From the NCBI GenBank assembly GCA_010015675.1, contig ML977024.1, forward strand, positions 92,918 to 156,917: a stretch of DNA of 64,000 nucleotides, in the 5' to 3' direction. A program made the position numbers and the translations under genes. The stretch is from Byssothecium circinans. Its lineage: Eukaryota > Ascomycota > Dothideomycetes > Pleosporales > Massarinaceae. The notes beneath the pieces are model-generated. The model saw only the letters and a list, made by a program, of their open reading frames with translations. It had not been told where the DNA came from and searched no databases. Positions 22,116-33,856 of the stretch are shown here, in pieces. Each line of letters begins with the position of its first letter. Position 1 is the stretch's first letter.

Positions 22116-25100
22116 TCAGTTGGAGTCGCTAATACTCCCTTTACGTTTCGACTTGACCTTCTTCTTATTCTTCTCAGTGCCCTTCGCTCCTTTGCACTTG
22201 ACTACCTCCTCGGAAGAGCTGCCCCCCAATTTTGTCTTCTGACTGCCCTTTCCCTTGTTCTTATCCCTTTTCCTCTTTCCATCATCGGAAGACTGGCTGC
22301 TCTCACTCTCGTTCTTCTTACTCTTGCCTTTCCCCCTCTTCGGCTTTCCATCACTGTCACTACTCTCATCCTCGCTACTGTTGCCTTGTTTACCCTCGCT
22401 ATAACTTCCAGAACTATCGTCCGAATCCGAATCCGATCCGTCGTCTTTCTTGCTCTGAGATTTTATGGCCTTCCCTGGTCGGAAATCATACCGCTGCGCA
22501 CTGACAGCCGCAAGCTCGGCCTCATTCCTCCCACCCATCAGATCTGTCATATACTGATCAAATCCTTCCGATACCTGCGAGACTTGTTTGAACTGCTTCT
22601 TGCCGAGCACGAGCTGAGGAAGGTTGTGAGGGCCTTGAGGGCCCTGCTCGTGAGACTTGGGAAGCTTGGTCCGGGCTTCCCATTCTGCGAGAGCGACGGC
22701 GGTTTGGAAGGCGTTGTGGATTTGGCTGTGCATGGTGTCAGTGTTGGCTAAAGGGTGTTTGTGTTGTACATGTGCGAGTTTTGGTCCTGTGCAAGGAAAT
22801 GAAACTTACCGTCCGTTCCACTGTCTATGTTTCCTGCTCGCACGCTTGAAATGCTGATCGGACCACACCAAAATTTCGTCACCCTTGATCTTAAAAGCAG
22901 TCCCGTGTGCGTTCTTTCGCAGCTCTAGAGCCTCCTTTATACGACGCAAATGCAGTTTATAAATTTTCTTAGTACGCCTCCGATCAAGCGGTTCATACTC
23001 AAGGCTGACATGAATCCGCGATTTGAACGCTGGATCAATATCCCCAACTCGATTCGTTGTTAGAAACAAGATTCCTCGATAGTATTCCAGCTGCCGGAGG
23101 AACACGGATACCATTGCGTTAATCTCGAGCTCGTTGAGTCGGCGACGCTGGAGGAACACGTCGGCCTCATCCAGCAGCAGAATGCATCCCCAACGAGCAG
23201 CGAGATTGAAGTGCACTTGCAGTTGCTCCTCGAGGTCGTTCGCTCTCACGGGCAGATTACCTGATGTGAGCGGGTACAGAGGTTTCTCCATGTGCGCAGC
23301 GATGCACTCGGCCGTGCTCGTCTTACCCACGCCGGGAGGACCATGCAGCAGTAGCACGATTGATCGGCCTTTTCCGGCGACGAAGTCACCGAGTTGATAG
23401 GGCGTGTCGAGTTCATTGCTATCGGTGGGATGGTGTAAGTGTTTCGCGACGAGCGCTTCAATGATGTCTTTCTGCTTCTGCGCGAGTACAAGATCGTTCC
23501 AGGGGTCGCTCGTGGCTTGAAATTCCATCAAATTAGTCTTGCTCGTGCTGAGCCTCGCCCAGATCTTGCGATTCAAGACATATCCTGGCACTCGGTCGGG
23601 GAGAATGGCAACCTCGGAGTCCTCGATCCTTTCTTTTGCCTGCATGATGTGGTTGTTGTCGCGAAGGAAGGTATCTAGTTCCAACTCATCAAGGGCAAAG
23701 TCCGGCCCGATGACTTCACGGATACACCAGCCCTTTTGTCCGCAAAGACTGTGTTCAGGGTACTCGACCCAGAGTTCCCGCATGTCATGCGCGATCTGGT
23801 TTCCCAGAGGGCTGTTGAATTCTGATACCGATCCGAAGTCCCGCTGGGACATTGTAGAGGCGGCTTCGCGGAAGTCGATGATAACTTCAGAGTCGATCTC
23901 TTCTCCACGGTCGCTCTCGTAGTTCTTTCCAAGATATTTCCGATGTGAGAAGGCTTGCTGAGTGAAATGCCGGTATATCTTTCCGTGTTCAATCAGGTCC
24001 GCTAGTAGCCCGGCGCGGTCAAACTTGGAAGGGTATATCGGAAGGGAAGAGATCTCTCTCTCCCCTTCGTACGGCCGAATCCCTACAACAACTTCTTCCG
24101 GCCAAAAGAACGATCCGTCAAATGCCATGGTCCAGCATTGGACTACAAAAGCATGGCCCCACGAACCCGGACCAAGAGCTCCCGTTCCTGTCCGCGACAA
24201 GGGAAAGTGCTTAAAGGGAGGTTGGTTGTAGTCCGCTTTCGTATTACGGCCACCGGTAAATTTGAGGACTCTTGCTGCTCTTGGTTTCTCGCTACTGGAT
24301 TTGTCCTGATCGTGCCATATGACCTCTTCTCCATAGTGAAACAAGTGCCATAGATCATCGAAGGCAATCTTCTCCAGTGTCCCGTCCTCGATCTGTTTTC
24401 GCATGTCGAATATATCCTTGAGATCTTCGTCGAGGAATCTGACAAGCAGCCTAAAATCTTCCAAGGCGTCTTGGCTATTGCGAAGAAATAAGCCATCCTC
24501 TCCTAGTGGAAGTGGTAGCGGATCTGGCATTGGCCACATGTGCATCGTGACAGCCCAGTCAGGTTGGACGAGAGTTTCCCAAACTTGTGGTAAAATGATC
24601 TCTCCATCCGGATCAACCTACACATTTGCAATACGAAGTCAGTGGCAGCTCTGAATTGGAGCAAGGGTAACAAGGGCCGTTAGCGACATCGTGAACCTTC
24701 TGAACTGCTAGGGGTAGAGCTTGGATAGACTTCACCAAAAGACCTTGTAGCGAAAGGCACTTACCAGGTCGTAGTGCCCCTGAAAGACGTGTGGGCCGAT
24801 GACGTCGACATGCAAGAAGGCTTGTTTGACCAACTCTTCCATGCCCTTCCACGTTTTGCACAAGTGCCACGGAAAGGAAAACTTGCGACCAACGGCATCC
24901 TTGAACTTTATGGGCGGCTTGGGCGTTTCCGACGGCTTTAGTCTTTCAACCTCCTCTTTGGCTGCTCTGTATGCCTTCTCGAAATCCTCCACTGCTGACT
25001 TTTCTTCTGATAACCCTTTTGAAATTTTCTCTAATTTCCTGAAGGTTTCCTCGGTTTCACTCGGTGCGATATGCCCACCCGAGGCCACTCCAAGATCACG

Positions 25101-26261
25101 GTCTTTTGGTGTATCAGCGGCCTGCTCGGTAGACGACTGCTCTCCATTTTGAAAGTGCTCCGTTGTTAGACCGGGGGCCTCTCCACCCGCGTCTGCCCCG
25201 GGTGTTCCCTTGTCTTTCGAAATGTCTTCAGAAACCACTGAGACGAGTGTCTGCTTCTCAGAGTCTTCTTTTTTCTTCTCTTGGCCCTGAGAGAGTACGT
25301 CTGACTGGGTCTCTGTCTCCACCGTGATGGTTTCTTCATGGCGTTGCGCGTTCGAGTGTTCATTTGGAGTCCTTTCATTCCATATCTCGGATTTGTTCAA
25401 ATCAGACTGTGAGTCCCCATTATCTGTCACCGCATGGGCCACGGTCTGTAACGGTAAATCAAGCGCCGAAGGAGGCGGTAAGATAGGCGGCGGTGGAGGT
25501 GGGGGTGCCAATGGAAGATTTGCTCGATATTTGTCGAGCTCTTTGAAACGTTCCCTAATCTCAGCCTCTCTTAGAATAAGAAACTTGAACGGCCGGATGA
25601 ATACAACTCGCTGACACTTTAAATCATAATTTGTCATGTGGGCATGCCAGTTTAACTTCCTGTCTATGCCCTTCAGGTTCGCGATGAGCGCTGGTGAATG
25701 GATCATCAACTGAAGCGCCTTGGTCTTGCTCCAGGAGGGATTGAGAACACCAGTATTCTTATCTTGCTTTGCATTCTTGTCGCTCGCAGTGGTGTCTTCA
25801 TGCTCGCCAGCCTTGTTCATAAGCGGGGCAGGAACAGCCTGGTCATCATTCTGATCAAGCAGCACTTCCATCACACCCTTGGATTCGCGTGTAGCCCATT
25901 CGGCCAAACGCAAGTAGGTGATGTATCTGAAATCGAACATGTCGGCTAGGCCTGCCTCTGTCTTCTTCTTGCCTCTCTTCTTTCTCTTTAATTTCACCGA
26001 GCGAGACAACTCATCATTTCCGTCCACCTGCTCATCGTAGCTCGAGGCTTCATCGACATTTTCGTTCCTGTCATCGTCTTTACCCCCGGTATTGTCTAGT
26101 AGTTCGTTTTCAACCCCGCGCTCCGAGGCATTTGCTTCACTGCCTGTCGGCACCGTCAATTCCGCGTGTGCGCTGTTCTGCTTCGCCGGTTCGGCCTGTT
26201 CAGCCTCGTGTTTTTCAGTACCACCCTGCCGTTTCCCCAACCCGTGATACTCTGGATTCAT
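22116..26261 (-). CDS. AAA+ ATPase with ubiquitin-like (ULD) domain, DUF7025 and charged tail (3 exons)
   Basis: Exons 26261-24765, 24617-22810 and 22725-22116 join in frame to 1304 aa. Introns are 147 bp and 84 bp, both GTAAGT..AG. Residues 1-465 are mostly disordered, with a KRKKRGKKK basic patch, a helical segment and a nine-proline run. A ULD_2-type ubiquitin-like domain spans the first intron (GRKFSFPWHLCKTWKGMEEL through PDWAVTMHMWP). A DUF7025-like region follows (about 570-720). The AAA core has Walker A GPPGVGKTS at ~925-933 and Walker B CILLLDEAD at ~979-986, then the usual lid HRQWNGRQIHNAFQTAVALAEWEAR. The last ~150 residues are Ser/Asp/Lys-rich. This is a common fungal cytosolic AAA family of unknown substrate; length exceeds the usual 700-900 aa because of both disordered ends. 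Using the first ATG at 26261 is the simplest start. Confidence 0.85.
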
Positions 26262-26745
26262 ATTTTCGCAGTTTCGATGCCATACAATCTCCCGAAGGTT
26301 TCGCCCAAAGATCTGGACGGACAAGAAAGATCCAAGGCTATCGAGAGAAAAGTCACGGAAAGAGAGAGACAGTGCGTGAAAAATCGGGGGCTGAACTCGG
26401 CCCCCACACCTCCTGCCCCGCCAGAGCTGGGCGCTTTAATTTGCAGGGGTGTAACACGATGAGGCAAGGCAACACTCCACCATGCTGACGAATAGCTGTG
26501 GTACTAAAGTATGTATATGTCCTACGAATACGTTGAGCGAGGCTATCTTCTTCTCTCATTCAATCAGCCCCTCCTACTGTTCATGAGATTCTAGGTGCCG
26601 TGAAGCTCGAAGGATAAACACTCCTACGCGCGTGGCCTAGTGCGCTACCTCGTATTCCTCGTTTTTCTCGTTTCGCCTCGCGTCTTATCTCCCGTCCAGG
26701 ACCCAACGCACAACGCCATCACTCCACGCAGATATCTATGAAGCC
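26262..26745. promoter_or_regulatory. Shared divergent promoter of the AAA and DUF7708 genes
   Basis: Only 484 bp separate the two divergent ATGs (26261 minus, 26746 plus), so both promoters must overlap here. No TATA box is obvious. A pyrimidine-rich stretch precedes the plus-strand gene. Co-regulation is plausible but not shown. Confidence 0.5.
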
Positions 26746-28735
26746 ATGACGACGATAACGCTCGTGAATAGAACGAATTCAGAGCTCTCCATCGAAGAGA
26801 GAAAACTTGTCAAGCGATCAACTGCAGACTTCATCAACGAACATGTGACGCAGCCCTCTGAGCTTGGCGCCCCCATCTTTAGACCAGACTCGGGCTTCGT
26901 GACCGAAGACCAAGCAAAGGTGCGAGACAAGAGACAGTCTGAAATCTGGGCTGAAGCATTCCGAGAAGCGCAAAACCTCGCTCTTGTCCTTGAGCAAAGC
27001 CAAGGCAAACTCAAAGACCACGATTCCAAATTCAAACCTATATCTTCCCACAACTTCACCCTATCGGAACTCACCAGCGCCCTCGAAGCGCACAAATGTC
27101 GTTATGAACACGAAGACCTCAAAGGCTCGCGCGGCTTCTTGCGAAAGGGGTTCCGCAAGCTCTCCGAAAACGCTGAATCCTTCCGGCAATGGCTCGAATT
27201 AGTCCCCAACTCCTCCTATTCAGCACCAATAGTCGGATCATTCGTGGTAATGCTCGCAATGGCGGACCGCATGCACAAAGTCCGCGAAGAAATCTTCAGC
27301 ATGATGGTCGCAGTTCCCGCGGAGTTCAATGAGCTGAGAGATTATTTGTTGGTGTACAGTGAAGTGAGCGACGAGACGTTGTCTAAGAAAGCGGCGGAGG
27401 TGTGTACAAATATTTCGAGGACCCTGCAGCAGGCGATGAGGTTTATGGGAGAAAATCCGTTTAGTAGGTTGGCTGACGATAGCGTTGAATTGGAAGAACG
27501 CTGACAATGATTAGAAAAGGTGTTCAAGTCCCTTAAAGGCGAAAGCTACGAGAAGGTGACAATGGACTGCGTTGAGAGATTGACCGAGAGCAAGAAGCAG
27601 TTCAGAGCGGCGATAGATATGCACTTGCACAGCCGTGTTGGGAACCTCTTTCGGTTGGCGAAGAGTAGTAGTATGCTACAGAAAATGATTGCCTGGGGTA
27701 CGTCATCTCCACTGGGTCGACACCGCTCAAGATCCAATTGACCTTTGACTAGAGGTTCTACAGTCCCGAGAAACGACTCTAGCCGCCATCAACTCCAGCC
27801 ACGAACACCTCAAAGCAGAGTTATCAGAACTACGAAATGTCGTCAACAATGCAATGTACAACAAACTTCTGTCCGACGAAGACGAGCGCGGATATCTTGC
27901 TCAGATGGCAGCTACGAAGCTGCTCGAGATCGATGCGCAGGGCACCAAATCAGTATCCCAAATCACCATTCCAAAGTTCGACGCCAAGCACACTCAGCAC
28001 GACATCCTCACATGCCTTGCGCTGGGGTCTTCACTCTCCAGTCTCGAAGTCGGCCGCCTGACATTCATCAAACAGTCTCCCATATTCCGGAAATGGATCC
28101 TGGAATCGACGACTTCGAGAGCGATACACTGTGACGCTAACTCGGACGTGAGACCCGCGGACTACATCTCGACGATGTCTTTTCTTTGCGCGGAAACGGC
28201 TCACTTGCTTGAATCTGTCAAACAAACCGTCGTACTGTCGTATTTCTGCGGACTTCGCGCTACACCGGCCTCGGGTACTCGCGCTGGTGCTAAAGATTTG
28301 ATAACGAGTCTGCTAGGGCAGTTGCTGGAGTACCAGACTACGGGATTGTTCCAAGACGTCAGTATCGAGGATCGTCTATTGGAGGGTCCAAAGTCGCGTA
28401 GGCTCGGTGGACTTTGCGAAATATTGGAAGCGCTCGTTCTGCAATTGCCTGAAGATTGGTCGGTAGTGTGTTTCATCGATGGTATCGAGTTTTATGAGAC
28501 TAGGCAGCGGGTGCAGGGGACATTGGAAGCCATCCGGTTCCTGCTCAAGTTGATCAAGAAGCTCAAGAAACATGGTGGACCTACCCTCAAATTAATGGTC
28601 TCTGCGGCAAAGATGTCATTGATGGTTGGTAAAGAGTTCCGGCCTGCGAATCGAATGGTTTGTTCGGAAGATCCGGCTGAGGAATCGATCTTGCCTGCGG
28701 ACATTCTTGCCGGGGATATTTTAGGAGGGACGTGA
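26746..28735 (+). CDS. DUF7708 STAND/NTPase-like protein without clear Walker A (3 exons)
   Basis: Exons 26746-27463, 27515-27697 and 27753-28735 give 627 aa; introns are 51 and 55 bp. Residues ~125-240 (LRKGFRKLSENAESFRQWLE, APIVGSFVVMLAMADRMHKV) match the DUF7708 domain found N-terminal to NACHT/STAND NTPase modules in filamentous fungi. The C-terminal ~300 residues resemble the companion NTPase-like module, with VVLSYFCGLRATPASGT, LITSLLGQLLEYQ and VVCFIDGIEFYE (Walker B-like). The canonical GxxxxGK[ST] P-loop is not visible, as in many members of this group. Such proteins are associated with fungal non-self recognition by domain company; no function is proven. No repeat sensor domain follows the NTPase-like part, so the protein is short for the class. 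Confidence 0.75.
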
Positions 28736-28920
28736 TCTACTGTCTTGAGACTGCTATTCGGTTACGAATCTATTGATATCTCTAAATGGCCGAGTTTTTG
28801 AAACCATATAGTCGCCTCTCCTTAGCTTCACCGCTCCACAGATAATTCATCACTTTCTCATCACTTGCTCTCGGGTCTCTGCTGTCCAACAGGTGAAGAC
28901 ACTGACCCGCTCCGCCACTC

Positions 28921-29073
28921 AATCGCCGTTCTGCAATCACGACTGCACTGTGAATCGCTGTTCTGCAATTATAACTGCACTATGAATTTAAATGAATTGA
29001 ACGGATCGCCCTGTGAATTGAACGAATCGCCGTTCTACAATCACAACTGCACTGTGAATCGCCGTCTGAATTG
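28921..29073. repeat. Degenerate ~32-bp minisatellite
   Basis: The unit AATCGCCGTTCTGCAATCAC plus GACTGCACTGTG starts at 28921. It recurs with changes at 28953 and about 29025, and partly at 29058. The spacer between copies 2 and 3 holds shorter GAATTGAACGRATCGCC duplications. Copies differ by several C-to-T changes. Confidence 0.75.
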
Positions 29074-29329
29074 AAGTTTGATGCTGATACCTGCCTGAAT
29101 CTTGGATTCAAAGCTACACTAGTCGTTGCCTGGATCTCTATAACGACCCTGCATTGCATGCATGTGTCTACACACGCAAACTTATCAAGCCGCCCTCATC
29201 ACTATCAGTCAGCCTATTACTTGCCTCAAGTTATGCCCAGGGAGCACTTGATATGCTCCTCATTCTGCTCAGACTCTGTAGCCCTCTACCTGGTGACAGG
29301 GTCCAGATCACGCGATTGAAATAATTCGC

Positions 29330-29640
29330 CGCACACTAAAAAATTTCCACCCTGTATTTTTCTACATATAATAAAACTTTTTTAATCTCTTTCTACTTGT
29401 ATGTAAAAGAGCATTCTAAGCTTTATATTATAATGTTTTATTACATTTAAAAGTAACGTTAGCCTAATTAATATATTATTATAGGTAATATTTAGTAAGA
29501 GAGTATAAGGCGTAACTTATGAGGAATTCTTTTAATTATGTAAGATTTACCCTTTTCTATTAAGGCGCATATTGCAAACATTAGTTGTAACAAAAATTAC
29601 ATAGTACCTGTTCTAGAGGTAGAAGCTATCTAAATGAGCC
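29330..29640. other. AT-rich tract, possible RIP-decayed remnant
   Basis: About 300 bp of strongly AT-biased sequence with TTTAAT, TATTAT and TAATAT words lies between genes of about 50% GC. It contains no coding frame. Such islands in ascomycete genomes are often transposon relics mutated by repeat-induced point mutation, but nothing here identifies a parent element. Confidence 0.45.
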
Positions 29641-29667
29641 AAACCAAATACTATCACAGCCGCTGCC

Positions 29668-32600
29668 TTACAGCGGTGCTTCTCGTCCTCTGTCTCCACC
29701 GAGCACAACATCCCCGTGACGTAACGAACGTAAATTATCTGAATCTTCCAGTCGAATCGACAATCCTGAGTCGATCATGATGGTATCGCCATCCATTTGA
29801 CCGCTAAACGCTGAAATTGGAGGATCATTATACGCAGTGCTTGCGCTTTTCTCAAACTCTAATCCAGATGTGATAGATTCCATCTCTTTCTGCTCCAAGC
29901 TCGCAGGATTACTGCCAAGAGACAGACGTCCGCTAACAAATTCTTGGTCATTCTTTGCTCGCTTGGGCGTTGTGGGTCCCGTGTTCTCAGAATCGATCTC
30001 TTCAGTTCGGGTTGTATTTGTGTCTGGTTCGTGAAATCTCTTTCGCGAGAATGAGCGATAGTCTAGCTCATCTTCTGTCTCGTCTCCCTCTGCCAATGTG
30101 TCACCTGATGTCAGACTGTCGGGCGATGATTGAAGTGTTGCACGATCCAAAGCAGTATCCTCAAAGAAGCCTGAATCAACAAAACCCTTCAATCCGCAAG
30201 TAGGCTTCAAAGCCAGGTTAGGATGGCTGTAGAGGCTCATTGCGTTCGAAGTTTGCGTCTGCGATTTTGGTGTACGACGCTGGATGGTATGCCCAGAATG
30301 CCCGAAGACCACAGCGCCTTGATCGAGGATGAAGTCTGGCGTGACCACCTCGCCAATAGCTGATTTAGGAACGACGCGCTGAAGACGATCGCACCCACAT
30401 TCGAAGGCTTCAGACGCTTCGCACGGGTCGAAAAGCACTGAGTCCCCTTTGTGCCACTGGAGGTGGGTTGAGGTGAGGTACTTGCGGCTCAGACGGCAGC
30501 CAGCTACATCGTATAGGTCCTTTAGCGTTTTTGTGGTTGTAGCCAAATAATCCTTACCCTTAGGGACCCTTTGCCAAGATCGACAGAGGCCTGCATTACT
30601 TCGGGGGCAAGGTACGATAAGGTCTTCAAAACCATCTGCGAAAAGCACCAGCGCATCGATGTCACGCAACAGTAACGGCCAGCCTCCATGGGTCTTTGAC
30701 AGCTGGACCTCTTTACGCCTGAATGGGGCACGTTCTTGTACTACCGCTTTGAACTCGTATCCGTAGAGGTACTCGCGTAATGTACCTTTGACCGAAGTGC
30801 CTGCGGAGTTCCGATCCCTAGTCACATCTTGGTCGATCAGGAACTCCAAAAGCGACCAGGTGTTGAGAATGAAGTCCTTGAACGTGTAATCTTCGGAATC
30901 CGACAGACGGACGGAAGCATTCTTCAACAGGGTTTGCTTGGCAGATGACCCGACTGCAATCGTCGTATCCAGGATGATGGGTTTCGCGTTCAATTCAAAA
31001 GGTTCCAGGTAGTGGCGGTGCTGAACCATATGAAGCAAGACGTTGGAAGCGGGTACAAGCCATGCTCTTTGTTCACCCGTGTCGTAGAGTGCCACCATAG
31101 TATTTTCCGCAGCAGATACGATCCTTTGGAAAGGGCCTGTTCGTTGGAAGTGACACTTGCCATCCTTTACGCCAAACCTGAAGTTTAGCTGTGCCGCTCC
31201 AAATTGCTGGAATCCTAAGGAGCCTCCTGCACATCTCAAACTAGACTCGGCATCTGTCGCTCCCGAGTAATCGATGTTCTCGTAGTTGGCCGTAGATGAC
31301 CCCAGGTTGGACACCGCAATGGAGCACCATCCTACGATCGGTCGCAAGCGCCGAATATCTTCAAGGGTGACTTCATCTGATAGGGCGCGGGGGCCGCATT
31401 GAGAGAGGCCAGCGGAATACGTCAAACGTGTGTCTGAATCCTGGCTTGTAGTGGCGTGCCATTGCAAGCGATCACCGCTCTGTCGTACAGGAACAAACAT
31501 GTGCGAATAGCCTTTCATGACTATTCCACCGTCGTACTCTACTGCGTGACACACTCCAGCCATTGCAGTAAGAAGTTCGAGCGATATCTCTAAACCCATC
31601 TCATTGGCACGCTCCGGTATAGGGAAGCCGGACGCGATGACAGCCCCGGAGAATAACGGCAACCAACACGGGTTTTCCGAAGGATGCAGATCTTCGTGTT
31701 CAAATTGGACGGTCCAGTTTCTCGCACCACTTAACTTGAAGGAAGGTTTTGCGCACGCCAGTTGGTCGCCAAAAGGGGAGATGCTGAGGGCCGAGCCGAG
31801 CCATCCAACCTGTTGCGCTAAATCGACCAACAATGCCGTGGAATTTGCAGATATGGAGAGTAGGAGCTTCCCTCCAGTATGGATCTCTAGATATATTTCT
31901 AGCAATAGAGATCGGTGTGCTGTTTACAAGTCAGCGCTTGAAGGCATAACTGCAGAGTATAATGGATCAGTCCTCCAGTCGAAATGATTATACAGTCAGG
32001 TGTCAATATTCTTGCCGCACATATCACAGTTTGCACTGGGTAAAATGCTGCAACATATTTGCACTAGTCCTGTAATCTAACCATCAACCGTCGAGTGTAT
32101 ACCTACCTTTGTGGGCCGTCTTGGGCTCTTCGTCTACCCTGAGAGCTTCATCTAGAACGTCGATGAGGAAGGTCGCAGTCCTAGGCCAAGTCGCGGCCAT
32201 GTACTCTGCACACGTGGTCGCCTGGGCGTAAAGGGCAGAGCCAGTGACGGTCACAACTGAAGCCAGCGAAGTGGGTTTCTGACCATACTGGGAGCTCATA
32301 TATCCGGCCAAGTCCCAGTTTACATTGAGTTTAGCTTCAAATGCGAGAGCCCTTTGTCCGAGGAGGTATCTGTGGGCCATGGCTGGGGTCTCGCACACGA
32401 GCTCCTTTTGAATAGAATTCATGTGCTCATGGTCATTGTGATAGAGACTTGTGCGCACGCTTTGGACCAGGCGACCGAAAGCTTTGTTCTGTACCAGGTG
32501 CTCGCGGAAGGGTTCTGCTGTCGCGCATAATCCTTCGTCATCAAGAACATATTCGGTTCCATCTCCTGCCCACTCGGCGTCATCCCCGAGGAGAGCCATG

Positions 32601-33856
32601 CTTTCTTTTCGGGATAGTTTGCTGGAATTCACTTGATTGGCCTCGCATATTGGGCGCTCGTTCTCCATTTTAGAGAAAGCATTCTCGCAAATGTACTGAG
32701 CAATCTCTGGTCGGCGGAGACGAAGCAGCTGGGTTATGTCTATCAAGACCTTTCGAAGCTGTTCGTCTGTCTGCACTCGCGTCGTCAACCTGGGAAGGTT
32801 AGAACCCCATGAAGGTGGTATATCTGACACCAGTTCCAGCGCAAATTCCTTGATCAATCCAGCAAGCCGTGTCCTAATTTCTTCGAAAGAATGCCGCGAC
32901 GAGACGGAGACAGCCCAAAGTTGGATATTTGCCTCTTCGATAAGATGGTTGCCGAAAAACGCAATCAGCTTTTGGAGAAAAGATGGAGTCTGGATCTTGG
33001 TGGGTGCTCCAGGTACCGGATAAGTAGGGCCCATTTCTGTTGCTCGTACACTGTGATAGCCCGAGTCAATGGACTCGAAAGAATCATTTACGCTGGGCGC
33101 GCGATAAGACTCTTTGTGAAGATGGCGAATCTCTGGATGGGTTCGTTGGTGGAGACGAAGGTTACGTGATCGTGTAAACAGCCTGGAGCATATATCGCAT
33201 TGAAAGCCGTGCGCTTTGGGAGACGAATATGTCGTTTCCTTCCGTGAAGCCATTTGAGTTCGCAAATTTGCGTTTGATTTGAGGGTACCCTGGAGATTTG
33301 GGGACGGGGGCGTCCCGTTTCGGGCTGGTTCTTTGGCGGGTTCTATAGTCTGGCTGCTAAAGTTGACAGCGGATGCTGAGTTTTCAATACGGTTGGGACC
33401 AGTCCGTTCAATGTTGAAATCGAAGCTGTCTAAAGGGGCCGTTTCTGGAGCAGCGGAGTTGAAGTCGTTGACGAGACTAAGCCACCCCGATGCAGAAGCA
33501 GCATCAAGCGCAAGCGACGGCGCCTGGGTACTAAGCGAAAAGCAGCCGTTTGAGGCATCGAAAGAGGTCAAGGAGTCTGAACACCAAGATTCAGATACGA
33601 AATCAGGATTTGCGACAGGTGGCGAGAGGCCGATTCCCGAGTCGTTGCTCGGAGACTGTTGCCATACTGCAACCGAGTTGGGGAAGTCAGGAGCAGAAAA
33701 TGGATGGCACTCAAGCAGATTTCCCGTAGGTCGAACCTGAGTATGTTCCGGCATAAGGTCCCTCGAGGTACTGTCAGTAGGCATGATGAGAGGGGCGCTA
33801 TCGTCGGCAAAAAACCACGACTCAAAATCGGGATATGTATTGGAAGACTGCGACAT
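29668..33856 (-). CDS. Large C2H2 zinc-finger protein with conserved fungal C-terminal module (2 exons)
   Basis: Exons 33856-32107 and 31919-29668 join in phase (G|CA) to 1333 aa across a 187-bp intron with a GTAGGT donor, a GCTGACT branch and an ACAG acceptor. Residues 1-215 are Ser/Pro-rich. A single C2H2 finger follows (FQCDICSRLF..., Cys220, Cys223, His236, His240). The long middle part is helical (PSFLQKLIAFFGNHLIEEA, TRLAGLIKEFALELV, PEIAQYICENAF). Exon 2 contains a module common in uncharacterised fungal proteins: LLVDLAQQVGWLGSAL, NPCWLPLFSGAVIASGFPIP, LEISLELLTAMAGVCHAVEYDGGIVMKGYSHMFVPV, then a degenerate enzyme-like domain. The last ~180 residues are acidic and disordered, with PKRAKND as a possible nuclear signal. 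Splitting it at the intron would give two false genes. The function is unknown. Confidence 0.78.

Larger units (their letters stand above)
28736..29667. other. Intergenic with minisatellite and AT-rich tract
   Basis: The first half contains the short tandem repeat listed separately and no gene. The second half is an AT-rich block. It separates the DUF7708 gene from the convergent C2H2 gene. Confidence 0.5.

Noticed and set aside
22107..22751. 214-codon plus-strand frame rich in Leu/Ser
   Set aside because: Antisense shadow of the Ser/Lys-rich third exon of the AAA gene.
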